Shown here: positions 42,326-51,537 of the stretch, piece after piece
Layout of the letters: each line of letters begins with the position of its first letter
Position numbering within the stretch: position 1 is the first letter of the stretch
Assembly (NCBI RefSeq): GCF_021021415.1
Contig: NZ_JAINWJ010000037.1
Location: 1-59,605 of the forward strand
Length of the DNA: 59,605 nt
Origin: Martelella mediterranea
GTDB lineage: Bacteria; Pseudomonadota; Alphaproteobacteria; Rhizobiales; Rhizobiaceae
Direction of reading: 5' to 3'
Made by a program: the position numbers and the translations under genes
Notes under the pieces: generated by a model
What the model was told of the DNA's origin: nothing
Seen by the model: the letters and a program-made list of their open reading frames with translations, nothing else
Database searches by the model: none

Positions 42326-43751
42326 CATGCAGGACATCGCGCTGAAGCTGATGCCCGCCGACCAGGCGCGCTCGCCCTATGCCTATGTGCCGTTTGACGT
42401 GCCGGATGGCACCACGCGGATCGATGTGACGCTCGACTATCCAAAGGCCGAGGACTGCGTCATCGATCTCGGCTGCGTCGATCCTCGGATCGCGCCGTTT
42501 CCCGCCGATCGCGGTTTTCGCGGCTGGAGCGGCGGCGCGCGCGACCGGTTCTTCATAGCGACCGATGATGCGACGCCCGGCTATATCCACGGCGAAATTC
42601 CGCCGGGGCGGTGGCAAGTCATGCTCGGTCTTTACAAGCTGCCCGAGTCGGGCGCGGACATCAGGATCACGGTGAGCCTCGACAATACAGAACGACCGCT
42701 CGCGCCGCAGCCCGCGCGAAGCTTCCCCGTGAGGGAAGGCACCGGATGGTTTCGCGGCGACCTGCATTGCCATACGTTTCACTCCGATGCGCGCGGCGCG
42801 CCGGAGGTGCTTCACGCGGCAGCGCGCCAGGCCGGGCTCGATTTCCTCGCCGTTGCCGACCACAACACCATCACCCAGCGGCGCTATTTCCATCGCGAGA
42901 GTTCGCCGGACCTCGTCTTCGTCCGTGCCATGGAAGTCACCACGGCGATCGGTCATGCCAATGTCTTTGGCGTCGACGACTGGATCGATTTCCGGATGGA
43001 AAAGCCGGAAGATGCCCACAAGATGGCCGCCGCCGTACATCGGCGCGGCGGTCTGCTGTCGATCAACCACGACAAGCCGACCATCCCCTGGGACTATCCG
43101 CTGCCGCAGGTCGAGCTGATGGAGGTCTGGCAATCGGCCTGGCCGCTGTGGAACTGGATCTCGCTTTCGCGCTGGCAGGAACGGCTGGCATCCGGGCTGC
43201 GGATCGCGGCGATCGGCGGCAGCGACTATCATCAGCCGGAGTGGTTGCTGCCGGAAGGGCCGCTGGTGCTCGCACGCCCGACCACGGTGCTCTGGATGGA
43301 TGGGCTTTGCGAAGACAATATCCTCAAAGCCATGAAGGCGGGGAGGGGCTATGTCACCGAAAGCCCGACCGGGCCGCATCTCGAAATCACGATCGGCGAC
43401 ACGCCGATGGGCGGCACGGTGCTGCAGCGATCCTTCGACGCCGAGGCCATTATTCGCGGCGCAAAGGGCGATTGCCTCGTCTGGTTTGACGCCACAGGCG
43501 AGATTGCGCGACAGGAGATTGCCGCCGATGAATGGCGGGGCGGCTATAGCGGTTCCGCCAACGGCTTCGTGCGCGCGGAAATCATAGCGGACAAAAGCAG
43601 GCCGGATCTGATGGAAGCCTTCAGGCAAGCTGTCGGCGAGAAACCGTGGCCGGGCGGTGTCGACGAGGCGGCGATCGCCGCGCAGCCTTTCCGCCGTGCA
43701 TTGTCCAATCCGATCTATCTGGGCATAGCCGACCGTTCCGGTACGCGCTGA
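42306..43751 (+). CDS. CehA/McbA-type PHP-domain metal-dependent hydrolase
   Basis: The 481-aa protein has an N-terminal beta domain of about 145 residues, then a PHP domain beginning GDLHCHTFHSDARG (metal-binding His154 and His156), with FLAVADHNTI, GLLSINHDKPTIPWDY and AIGGSDYHQPEW supplying further metal ligands. PHP proteins cleave phosphoester bonds, and some CehA-type members hydrolyse carbamates or esters. Its place inside a sugar-uptake operon, overlapping the ATPase gene by 20 bases and preceding a mannosidase, suggests removal of a phosphodiester or other substituent from the imported glycan. No signal peptide is seen. Confidence 0.82.
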   Translation: MTMKRRDMQDIALKLMPADQARSPYAYVPFDVPDGTTRIDVTLDYPKAEDCVIDLGCVDPRIAPFPADRGFRGWSGGARDRFFIATDDATPGYIHGEIPPGRWQVMLGLYKLPESGADIRITVSLDNTERPLAPQPARSFPVREGTGWFRGDLHCHTFHSDARGAPEVLHAAARQAGLDFLAVADHNTITQRRYFHRESSPDLVFVRAMEVTTAIGHANVFGVDDWIDFRMEKPEDAHKMAAAVHRRGGLLSINHDKPTIPWDYPLPQVELMEVWQSAWPLWNWISLSRWQERLASGLRIAAIGGSDYHQPEWLLPEGPLVLARPTTVLWMDGLCEDNILKAMKAGRGYVTESPTGPHLEITIGDTPMGGTVLQRSFDAEAIIRGAKGDCLVWFDATGEIARQEIAADEWRGGYSGSANGFVRAEIIADKSRPDLMEAFRQAVGEKPWPGGVDEAAIAAQPFRRALSNPIYLGIADRSGTR

Positions 43752-43817
43752 TTAGACGGCTTTTGATTTGGATTGGTGGAGTGGTCCCGGCGGTCGGACC
43801 AGATATGGGAGGTCGCG

Positions 43818-46800
43818 ATGAAAGAATTCTCCAAACTCATGCATTTCGTGGAGATACTGCGCGATCGCATCTTCGTGGCGACCGAAACCACGGTCGACTT
43901 CGTCTTCAAACAGGCGCCGCCGGCAGACCGGGCCGCGATGCTCGCGGGGCCGGAAACGGACTGGGCGCCGGTTGACGCCCACACGGTCTGGGGCGAGCCG
44001 CAGAGCTATTTCTGGTTCCACGGCAGCATTTCCATTCCGCCGGCGCTTGAGGGCAGAAGGGTCTATCTCGGCATCGAGGCGATGTTTGGTCAGGTGATGG
44101 GGCGTTCCGATCCGCAATGTCTGGTGCGGATCAATGGCGAGATTGTGCAGGGCGCGGACTATAACCACCGCGAGATCCTGCTGACGAAGGCGGCCCGCGC
44201 CGGCGAGACCTTCGAGATCATGATCGAGGCGGGCACCATCGAGGACCGCCGCCAGCTCGGTTTCGGCGCGCGGCTTCTCATCCATGACATCGAGGCCGAG
44301 GCGCTCTACTACGATCTCAGAACGCCGCTCGACGTGGCGAAACATCTCGACGTCAATGACCATAGACGCGACTTCATCCTGAAAACGGTGCGCGAGGCCA
44401 TCAAGGCCGTCGATTACCGTCCCGGAAACGAGCGGCGGTATAGCGAAAGCCTCAGCCGCGCCCGTGCGATCGCAGCCCGCATCTATGAGGCCGCCGATAC
44501 CGAGCTTGCCCCGCATATCACAGTCACGGGCCATACGCATATCGATGTTGCATGGCTTTGGCGCATTCGCGAAACCCGGCAGAAGATGGCGCGCTCGATG
44601 GCGACCGCGCTTCGTCTGATGTCGGAATATCCCGAATACCGCTTCATGTATAATCAGGGTATTCTGCTTGACTATCTTGAGCAGGATTATCCTGTGTTGT
44701 TCGAAAGGATCAGGGACCAGCATCGCGCCGGCGCGTTCGAGATCGAGGGCGCGCTCTGGCTGGAACCGGATGCCAACATTACGGGCGGGGAATCGCTGGT
44801 GCGCCACGTCCTGCGCGGCGTCCGCTACCATCAGCAGAAATTCGGCGTCCGTCCTCGGGTATTGTGGCTTCCCGATACGTTCGGCTACAGCGCCGCGTTC
44901 CCGCAAATCATGAAGCTTGCGGGGCTTTCGGTGTTCGTCACCCACAAGATGTCGTGGAGCGACACCAACCGGATGCCGAGCGAAACCTTCTTCTGGCAGG
45001 GGATCGACGGTACAAGGGCGCCAACCTATTTCCTCACCACCCAGCCCGCCGACGCCACCACGATCGAGACCTCGTACTGTCCGGACCTAAGGGCCAGCGA
45101 CGTTATGGGCGCATGGCGGCGCTATGCGAAGAAGGAAACCAATGACGAGCTGTTTCTCGTCTACGGTTTCGGCGATGGCGGCGGCGGGCCGACGCGCGAA
45201 ATGCTGGAGCATATCCGGCGGATGGAGCGCGGCATTCCGGGCTGCCCGCGCGTGTCGCAAGGCCATATGGGGCCGGCGCTTGAGCGGATCGTCACGCGCA
45301 TGCACGAAAATCCCTCCGCCTATCAGGTCTGGGTCGGCGAGCTCTATCTGGAATTCCACCGCGGCACCTTCACCTCGGTCGCAAAGGTCAAGCGCAACAA
45401 CCGCCGCGGAGAGGCGATGCTGCGCGAACTCGAACTGCTCGCAAGTCTCGCCTGGCTCGAGGCTGGGCAGGCCTACCCGGCCGAAGAACTTGCCGCGCTC
45501 TGGGATATCGCGTTGCTGAACCAGTTCCACGACATCCTGCCCGGCTCCTCGATCGGCCTCGTCTATGACGACAGCGACGAGGACTACGCGACCTTTTTCG
45601 CCCGCGCGGAAATGCTGCGGCGGAGCATAGTCGAGGGTCTTGCCGGCGCGGGAGAAGTGCTGGTGGTCAATCCCTTCGCGCAGGCGACGACCGGGCTGGT
45701 GCATTTCGACAGGGACACGGCCATTGCAATTGCCGGCCGCACCTCGCAGACCCTTATTCTCCCCGATGGGTCACGCCGGCAGGCGGTTCCGGTCGCTGAA
45801 GTTCCGGGCCTTGGCGCCGTGCGCCTTGCGGTGTCGGAAGCGGGTGCATTGCCGGAAGCGCCTTCGCCACTCACCGTGCGCGCCGACCGGCTGGAAAACG
45901 ATTACATCTGTGCGCGCTTCGATGACGCAGGCCGTCTTGTCTCGCTCTACGACAAGACGGCGGAACGTGAATGCCTCAATCATACCGGCAACCGCCTCCA
46001 AGCCTTCCGCGATCTGCCCGAGGCCTACGATGCCTGGGAAATAGACAGGACATTCGAGGACCAGTTTTACGAGATCGACCATCTGGTGAGCGCCGAAGTC
46101 GTTGAAACCGGTCCGTGGCGGGCGGCGATCCGGTTCGAATGGGTCTATGAGGCTTCGCGTATCGTGCAGGTCGTCTCGCTGGAAGCGGATGGTCGTCTGC
46201 TGGAATTCGACACTTTCATCGACTGGCGCGAGCACAATACCATGGTGAAGGCGGCGTTTCCGCTCGCCATCCACGCATCGTCAACCGAGGCCGAAATCCA
46301 GTTCGGGCACGTTAGCCGCCCTTCGCACGTCAACACGAGCTGGGACGAGGCGCGGTTCGAAAGCCCGATGCATCGCTGGGTTTCGATGTCCGAGCCTGGC
46401 TTCGGCGTCGCCTTCCTCAACGATTGCAAATATGGCTATGACGCGCGCGACACCACAGTGCGCCTCACATTGTTGCGCTCGCCCACCTATCCTTGGCCGG
46501 CGGCCGATCAGGGCGAGCATCGCTTCCGCTATGCGCTCGCGCCGCATGCGGGGCTAGATACGTCCTCAGTTTCGGCGATGGCCGAGCGTTTCAATCATCC
46601 GCTTGTGGCCCTCGAAGGCGAGGGCGAGAAGGCAGCGCATACGCTCTCATCGCCGTTCGTCATCGACAATCCCGCGATTGCTGTCGAAGCGGTCAAGCGC
46701 GCCGAAGACGGCAATGGACTGATCGTGCGGCTGTGGGAACGTCTCGGCGCGCGCCAGCGGGCGCGGCTCAAAATAGCTTCGGGTCTCACAGCCTTTGCAG

Positions 46801-46913
46801 AAACCGATCTTCTCGAAGAACCGATCGTAGCGCTGGAACCGCAAGGCGATCAGGTTGAACTCGCGTTTTCGGCTTTCGAGATCAAGACGCTAAGGCTTGT
46901 GCCCACATCCTGA
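43818..46913 (+). CDS. Alpha-mannosidase, glycoside hydrolase family 38
   Basis: A 1031-aa GH38 enzyme: the metal-binding motif GHTHIDVAWLWRIRE (His239, His241, Asp243), the catalytic nucleophile Asp353 in WLPDTFGYSAAFPQ, further GH38 elements in LLNQFHDILPGSSIGLVY, and C-terminal beta-sandwich domains. An N-terminal jelly-roll-like extension precedes the catalytic part. It removes alpha-linked mannose with retention. No signal peptide is present, so it acts on imported oligosaccharides in the cytoplasm. ATG 43818 has GGGAGG upstream. It ends the LacI-controlled operon. Confidence 0.93.
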   Translation: MKEFSKLMHFVEILRDRIFVATETTVDFVFKQAPPADRAAMLAGPETDWAPVDAHTVWGEPQSYFWFHGSISIPPALEGRRVYLGIEAMFGQVMGRSDPQCLVRINGEIVQGADYNHREILLTKAARAGETFEIMIEAGTIEDRRQLGFGARLLIHDIEAEALYYDLRTPLDVAKHLDVNDHRRDFILKTVREAIKAVDYRPGNERRYSESLSRARAIAARIYEAADTELAPHITVTGHTHIDVAWLWRIRETRQKMARSMATALRLMSEYPEYRFMYNQGILLDYLEQDYPVLFERIRDQHRAGAFEIEGALWLEPDANITGGESLVRHVLRGVRYHQQKFGVRPRVLWLPDTFGYSAAFPQIMKLAGLSVFVTHKMSWSDTNRMPSETFFWQGIDGTRAPTYFLTTQPADATTIETSYCPDLRASDVMGAWRRYAKKETNDELFLVYGFGDGGGGPTREMLEHIRRMERGIPGCPRVSQGHMGPALERIVTRMHENPSAYQVWVGELYLEFHRGTFTSVAKVKRNNRRGEAMLRELELLASLAWLEAGQAYPAEELAALWDIALLNQFHDILPGSSIGLVYDDSDEDYATFFARAEMLRRSIVEGLAGAGEVLVVNPFAQATTGLVHFDRDTAIAIAGRTSQTLILPDGSRRQAVPVAEVPGLGAVRLAVSEAGALPEAPSPLTVRADRLENDYICARFDDAGRLVSLYDKTAERECLNHTGNRLQAFRDLPEAYDAWEIDRTFEDQFYEIDHLVSAEVVETGPWRAAIRFEWVYEASRIVQVVSLEADGRLLEFDTFIDWREHNTMVKAAFPLAIHASSTEAEIQFGHVSRPSHVNTSWDEARFESPMHRWVSMSEPGFGVAFLNDCKYGYDARDTTVRLTLLRSPTYPWPAADQGEHRFRYALAPHAGLDTSSVSAMAERFNHPLVALEGEGEKAAHTLSSPFVIDNPAIAVEAVKRAEDGNGLIVRLWERLGARQRARLKIASGLTAFAETDLLEEPIVALEPQGDQVELAFSAFEIKTLRLVPTS

Positions 46914-47664
46914 AGGGGTTGAGCAAGGATTTACCGTCATGGACAAGTGGCAGGCGACCTGCCACGGGTTCGATTAGAGAGCAGCCCATTGAGGACGGAC
47001 TTATAAAAACCTGAGATTGGCGGTGCAAAAGTTGGCCCCGGAAGCGGGCGCGAGCTCGCGTCGGCTAAGGGAGTTTGAGGGAAGGGGCCTTGGATACGTC
47101 CCTCATATCCTCCAGACCGACCTCAATGTCCGGGCAGGTGTGAACCACCACTTTTGACCGCGAAAGCTTGATTTTATTGGACAATGGGAATTGCCAATGG
47201 GGGGGACCTGCAGCACCCCTTTGCGATCAAGCCTGATGGCGTCCGACACGGCGACTGCAGATGCACGTTTAACCGCATCAATGTGGGTCCCGCTCGAACT
47301 GGTAGTCAGGTGCGTGCTCGTAGCTCAACGTTGGATCCTTGAGGCGATCACGTGAAAGCTCCCTCAGAAGATCCTCCGCTACCAGAAAGTCATCCTCGGC
47401 AGGGGTGATCTGGTTGAGAACCGGTTCGTCGGGATGAAATCCCGTATTGACTTTGAAACGCCCGGCGGCACGATCTTGCTTGCTGCTCATCACGGGATTG
47501 AATCGACCGCGCCGCTTCGAGCCAGATTTCGCCGAGATCGGCGGCGATCATTGCCTCTTGTGCCGCGGACCACTGATCAGACTCTTATCGATGCGTCCCG
47601 GATCTCCATCCACTTCGACGCCGATCGTGGGGAGGCCGTAAAGGGTTTTCCGGTCATGCCGCCT
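46914..47664. other. Intergenic region between the mannoside and sulfonate islands
   Basis: About 750 bases without a supported gene. A 71-codon acidic frame on the minus strand (47278-47493, GTG start, no ribosome site) is the best candidate but resembles nothing I recognise. Overlapping fragments near 47500-47640 look like decayed coding sequence. No transposase remnant could be identified. Confidence 0.4.
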
Positions 47665-48435
47665 TCAGGTCTCCGATTGCAGAAAATCGGAAACGACAAG
47701 GTTGAAGATGTCGGGCTTTTCCATATGCACATTATGCGCGCAACCGGGCACAACAGCGAGGCGGCAGCCGGGGATAGTCTTCCACAGCGTCTCCGGCTGG
47801 CTCCAGCCATAGGAACGGTCGCCATCGCCCCAGACGACGAGCGTCGGCATCGGGAAATGCTGGAGCGCCGCTGTGCCGTCCCAGTGCTCCCAGGCAGTGA
47901 GGCTGGCAAGCGCTGCCTGCAGGCTGGCGCGTGAGCCCTCGGCAAGGCAGGCGGCGTAGTCTTCAGCGTCGGCTCCTTTCATGAACCATGTGGCGGCGAT
48001 CCGAGCGGCGGTTGCCGTCAGCCCCTCGGATCGGATGCGCTGCCGGGATGTCTCGATCGTCTCGAACCGGTTCGGCAACATGCCAACCGGACCCGTGCCG
48101 TAGAGAACGAGCTTTTCGATCCGCTCCGGCGCCATCGCCGCCATCTGCTGGACCACCATGCCGCCCATGGAATGGCCGAGGAGGAGGAACGTGTAGATGC
48201 CGAGCGCATCCAGCGTCTCGAAGACCAGCCGGGCATGCCCCTCGATACTTTCGGGCGTTTCGAGATGGCAGCTCGAGCCGAAGCCCGCAAGGTTCGGCGC
48301 GATGCAGCGGAAGCGTTTGGAGAAGGTCGCAAACTGTGCGTCCCACATGCCAGCGCCGCCGAGATAGCCGTGGACCAGCACCAGCGGCGGGCCTTCACCC
48401 TCTTCTCGGCAGATGAGTGGACCCACTGCGTTCAC
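47665..48435 (-). CDS. Alpha/beta hydrolase in the sulfonate operon
   Basis: A 256-aa alpha/beta hydrolase: oxyanion region [15 protein letters not shown], nucleophile elbow [13 protein letters not shown], acid residue near [13 protein letters not shown] and final histidine in [12 protein letters not shown]. The GTG start at 48435 overlaps the TGA of the HisD-like gene, so it is the translationally coupled last gene of the operon. It may release the sulfonate from an ester or amide conjugate; this is inferred from position only. Confidence 0.88.
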   Translation of the reverse strand: MNAVGPLICREEGEGPPLVLVHGYLGGAGMWDAQFATFSKRFRCIAPNLAGFGSSCHLETPESIEGHARLVFETLDALGIYTFLLLGHSMGGMVVQQMAAMAPERIEKLVLYGTGPVGMLPNRFETIETSRQRIRSEGLTATAARIAATWFMKGADAEDYAACLAEGSRASLQAALASLTAWEHWDGTAALQHFPMPTLVVWGDGDRSYGWSQPETLWKTIPGCRLAVVPGCAHNVHMEKPDIFNLVVSDFLQSET

Positions 48436-49739
48436 TCGACCGCCGAGAGGTCGAAATTCTCACCGGGGAAATATTTCGCCAACCGGATATCGGCGGTGCG
48501 GGCGTGGCCTTCCATGCCTTCAAGGCGCGAGATGCGGGCGGTGGCAACAGCTACAGGCTTCGAGGCGTCCCGGCTGGATCGCTGCCAGGTCACCACCTTC
48601 ATGAACTTGTGCACCGAAAGCCCGCCGGTATAGCGCGCGGCTCCCGATGTCGGCAGGACGTGGTTGGTGCCTGAAGCCTTGTCGCCGTAAGCCACTGTGG
48701 TTTCCTCGCCGAGGAACAGCGAGCCGTAGCATTTCAGTCGGGCGAGCCACCAGTCGAGGTCTTCCGCCTGCACGCTCAGATGTTCCGGCGCGTAGTCGTC
48801 GGCGGTTGCGGCAACCTCCTCGCGGGTATCGCAGACGATCACCTCGGCATAATCGCGCCAGGCGGCCTCGGCGCTTGCCCGGTTCGGCTCCGGCAGACTG
48901 TTGATGAGGTTCGGCACGATCGCCATCACCTGTTCCCCGAGTACAGCGCTGTCGGTCACCAGCCAGACCGGGGAGTTGTAGCCGTGCTCGGCCTGGCCAA
49001 CGAGATCGGCTGCGACGATTTCGGGATCGGCGCCGGCGTCGGCGATCACGAGGCTGTCGGTGGGGCCTGCGAACATGTCGATGCCGACGCGGCCGAACAG
49101 GATGCGCTTGGCTTCCGCCACGAACTGGTTGCCGGGGCCGACGAGGATGTCGGCTTTCGGCTGGCCGAACAGACCGAAGGCCATTGATGCCACGCCCTGC
49201 ACGCCGCCCATGGCGAGAATGCTGTCTGCGCCGCAGAGATCGGCGGTGTAGAGGATTGCCGGATGTACGCCGGTTTCGGGTCGGGGCGGGGACGCGACCG
49301 TAACATGGTCGCAGCCCGCAACCTTCGCCGTCGTCACCGTCATGATCGCCGAGGCGACATGGCTGTAGCGACCGCCCGGCACATAGCAGCCGGCGGTCTG
49401 GCAGGGGATGATCTTCTGGCCGGCGATGAAGCCGGGCGCGATCTCGATTTCGGTTTCGCCGATCGTCGCCTTCTGGGCCTCGGCGAACCGGCGGATATTG
49501 TCGTGGGCGAAGCGGATATCGTCCTTGAGCTTTTGCGGCAGGCTGGCAGACACCGCTTCGACCTCGGCGCGGGTGACGACGATATCGCCCTCGTAACGGT
49601 CGAATTTTGCGGCGTAGGCTTTTGCCGTTTCCTCGCCACCGGCTTCTATCTCGTCAAGAATGCCCTGGACGATCCCGGTGACGGAGGCCGCATCGCTTTC
49701 AGCGGTCCTGAGAGCCTTTTTCAGATATGTACGCGGCAC
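48432..49739 (-). CDS. HisD-family dehydrogenase, HpsN-like (sulfonate amino alcohol or diol)
   Basis: This 435-aa protein of the histidinol dehydrogenase family contains the conserved GQKIIPCQTAGCYVPGGRYS, LVGPGNQFVAEAKRILFG, the metal and substrate residues around VGQAEHGYNSPVWLVTD, and the catalytic Glu-His in DDYAPEHLSVQ. HisD oxidises the amino alcohol histidinol to the acid in two NAD steps. HpsN, a close relative, does the same for 2,3-dihydroxypropane-1-sulfonate. No histidine biosynthesis genes are nearby, and the neighbours are a taurine-type importer and a cysteate lyase, so a sulfonate alcohol (dihydroxypropanesulfonate or cysteinolate) is the likely substrate. Confidence 0.85.
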   Translation of the reverse strand: MPRTYLKKALRTAESDAASVTGIVQGILDEIEAGGEETAKAYAAKFDRYEGDIVVTRAEVEAVSASLPQKLKDDIRFAHDNIRRFAEAQKATIGETEIEIAPGFIAGQKIIPCQTAGCYVPGGRYSHVASAIMTVTTAKVAGCDHVTVASPPRPETGVHPAILYTADLCGADSILAMGGVQGVASMAFGLFGQPKADILVGPGNQFVAEAKRILFGRVGIDMFAGPTDSLVIADAGADPEIVAADLVGQAEHGYNSPVWLVTDSAVLGEQVMAIVPNLINSLPEPNRASAEAAWRDYAEVIVCDTREEVAATADDYAPEHLSVQAEDLDWWLARLKCYGSLFLGEETTVAYGDKASGTNHVLPTSGAARYTGGLSVHKFMKVVTWQRSSRDASKPVAVATARISRLEGMEGHARTADIRLAKYFPGENFDLSAVE

Positions 49740-49793
49740 GAAACACCCCCCTCACTTCGGGATAATACAGGAAACGGAAAGCGGGCAGGCGGT

Positions 49794-50690
49794 CTACGCC
49801 TTGCCCTTCCACGGCACCAGCTTGCGCTCGAGAAAGCGCATCAGCATGTCGAAGGCATAGGCGATCGCGGCAATCACGATAATGCCCATGATCACCGTCG
49901 GGGTCTGCAGAAACTGCGAGGCCGACAGAACCATGTAGCCGATGCCCTTGGTGGCGGCGACCATTTCGGCGGCCACCAGCGTCGTCCAGCCAAAGCCGAT
50001 GCCGATGCGCATGGCGGTCAGGATTTCCGGCAGGGCAGACGGCAGGATCACGTAGCGCATCACCTTCCAGCGGCTGGCGCCAAAGGAATAGGCGGCGTGG
50101 ATCTGCTCGATCGCCGCCGATTTGACCCCGGAGCGGGCGCCGAGCGCCACCGGCGCGAACACCGACAGGAAGATCAGCAGCACCTTCGAGGTCTCGCCAA
50201 TGCCGAACCAGATGATCATCAGCGGCAGATACGCAAGCGGCGGGATCGGCCGGTAGAACTCGATCGGCGGATCGAAAATGCCGCGCACCATGGGGCTCAT
50301 GCCCATGGCAAGCCCGAGCGGTATGCCGATCAGGCAGGCCAGCAGAAAGGCGCTGAACACGCGCGCCGCCGAAATCAGGATATGGACGTAGAGCGGCGTA
50401 CCGGTGAAGCCGTTCTGCATCGTGTCGAAGAACTTCGCCACGATCGCGACGGGGGAGGGCACGAACAGAGGCTTGACCAGACCGAGCGCGGTCACGCCCC
50501 ACCAGATCGCGATCAGCAGGACGATGGTGACGACGCTGAGGATCATGGTATCGCCATAACCCGGCACGCCATAGGTTTCGCCCGGCCGCGTCGCCCGGCC
50601 CTTGGAAAGGCGCGAGAGCAGGCCGCCGCTCTTATTGCGCGGCGCGGGTGCTTCCGTCTCCGCCGGCTTGGTCTTGGTGATATCGCTCAT
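49794..50690 (-). CDS. TauC/SsuC-type ABC transporter permease
   Basis: A 298-aa permease of the nitrate/sulfonate/taurine class. A hydrophilic N-terminal tail of about 50 residues is followed by six helices; the coupling motif is IEQIHAAYSFGASRWKVMRY then VILPSALPEI. The start overlaps the tauB-type stop by four bases. It forms the channel of the sulfonate importer, and lies 54 bases before the HisD-like gene. Confidence 0.92.
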   Translation of the reverse strand: MSDITKTKPAETEAPAPRNKSGGLLSRLSKGRATRPGETYGVPGYGDTMILSVVTIVLLIAIWWGVTALGLVKPLFVPSPVAIVAKFFDTMQNGFTGTPLYVHILISAARVFSAFLLACLIGIPLGLAMGMSPMVRGIFDPPIEFYRPIPPLAYLPLMIIWFGIGETSKVLLIFLSVFAPVALGARSGVKSAAIEQIHAAYSFGASRWKVMRYVILPSALPEILTAMRIGIGFGWTTLVAAEMVAATKGIGYMVLSASQFLQTPTVIMGIIVIAAIAYAFDMLMRFLERKLVPWKGKA

Positions 50691-51475
50691 GCCGCGTCTT
50701 CCTCGTCGGCGAAGATGATGGACAGCACCTCCTCGCGCAGTTTGATGAATTCCGGCGAAGCCTTGACCTCGCGCGCTTTGGCACCCTCGATGAACTGGCG
50801 TGAAAAGGACAGGTCGAAGCGATGGGTGATGCGGCCGGGGCGCGGCGACATCACGATAAGCTTCGTGCCCATGAAGAGCGCTTCCTCGACGCTGTGGGTA
50901 ATGAAGAACACAGTTTTTCTGGTGTTGTCCCAGATTTTGAGAATGAGTTCCTGGGCCTTTTCGCGCGTCAGCGCGTCGAGCGCGCCCAGCGGCTCGTCCA
51001 TCAGCAGCACGCGCGGGTCGCAGGTCAGCGCCCTGGCAATGCCGATGCGCTGCTGCATGCCGCCCGAAAGCGCATAGATCGGCGAATCCTCGAAACCCGT
51101 CAGGCCGAGAAGCGCTATGAATTTTTCGGCGATCTGGTCGCGCTCGGCCTTGGGCCGGCCCTGCAGCTTCAGCCCGAAGGCGACGTTTTCACGCACCGTG
51201 AGCCAAGGCATCAGCGCGTGTTTCTGAAACACCACCGAGCGGTCGGCGCCGGGGCCCTCGACCTTGTGGCCGTCGAGCAGGATCTCGCCGCTGGTCGGCG
51301 ACAGGAAACCCGCGATGAGATTGAGGAGCGTCGATTTTCCGCAGCCGGACGCGCCGAGCGCCACGACGAAATCGCCCTCGCCGAGCGAAAGGTCTATCTC
51401 CCGGAGCGCCTCAACCGGTGCGTTACCGCTGGCGGATGGATAGACGACGGAAGCCCTGTTGATTTCCAACACCAT
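50687..51475 (-). CDS. TauB/SsuB-type ABC transporter ATP-binding protein
   Basis: This 262-aa ATPase has Walker A GASGCGKST at residues 41-49, the signature LSGGMQQRIGIARAL, Walker B VLLMDEPLGALD and the switch histidine in VFFITHSVEEALFM. The pattern is that of the nitrate/sulfonate/taurine importers. It energises the TauABC-like system encoded by its two neighbours. Confidence 0.93.
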   Translation of the reverse strand: MVLEINRASVVYPSASGNAPVEALREIDLSLGEGDFVVALGASGCGKSTLLNLIAGFLSPTSGEILLDGHKVEGPGADRSVVFQKHALMPWLTVRENVAFGLKLQGRPKAERDQIAEKFIALLGLTGFEDSPIYALSGGMQQRIGIARALTCDPRVLLMDEPLGALDALTREKAQELILKIWDNTRKTVFFITHSVEEALFMGTKLIVMSPRPGRITHRFDLSFSRQFIEGAKAREVKASPEFIKLREEVLSIIFADEEDAA

Positions 51476-51491
51476 GATCGTGGTCCCATCT

Positions 51492-51516
51492 GCCCCCGGA
51501 CCTTTCGGCCGGGGGC
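51492..51516 (-). promoter_or_regulatory. Intercistronic stem-loop after the TauA-type gene
   Basis: GCCCCCGG / CCGGGGGC arms with a nine-base loop, no T run, between the binding-protein and ATPase genes. It matches the position of the hairpins after the other three binding-protein genes. Confidence 0.6.
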
Positions 51517-51537
51517 GTCATATTGAGATTGCCAGGC

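Noticed and set aside
48432-49739. Histidine biosynthesis hisD
   Set aside because: The family fits, but no other his gene is nearby, it is coupled to an alpha/beta hydrolase and follows a taurine-type importer; a sulfonate role is more likely.
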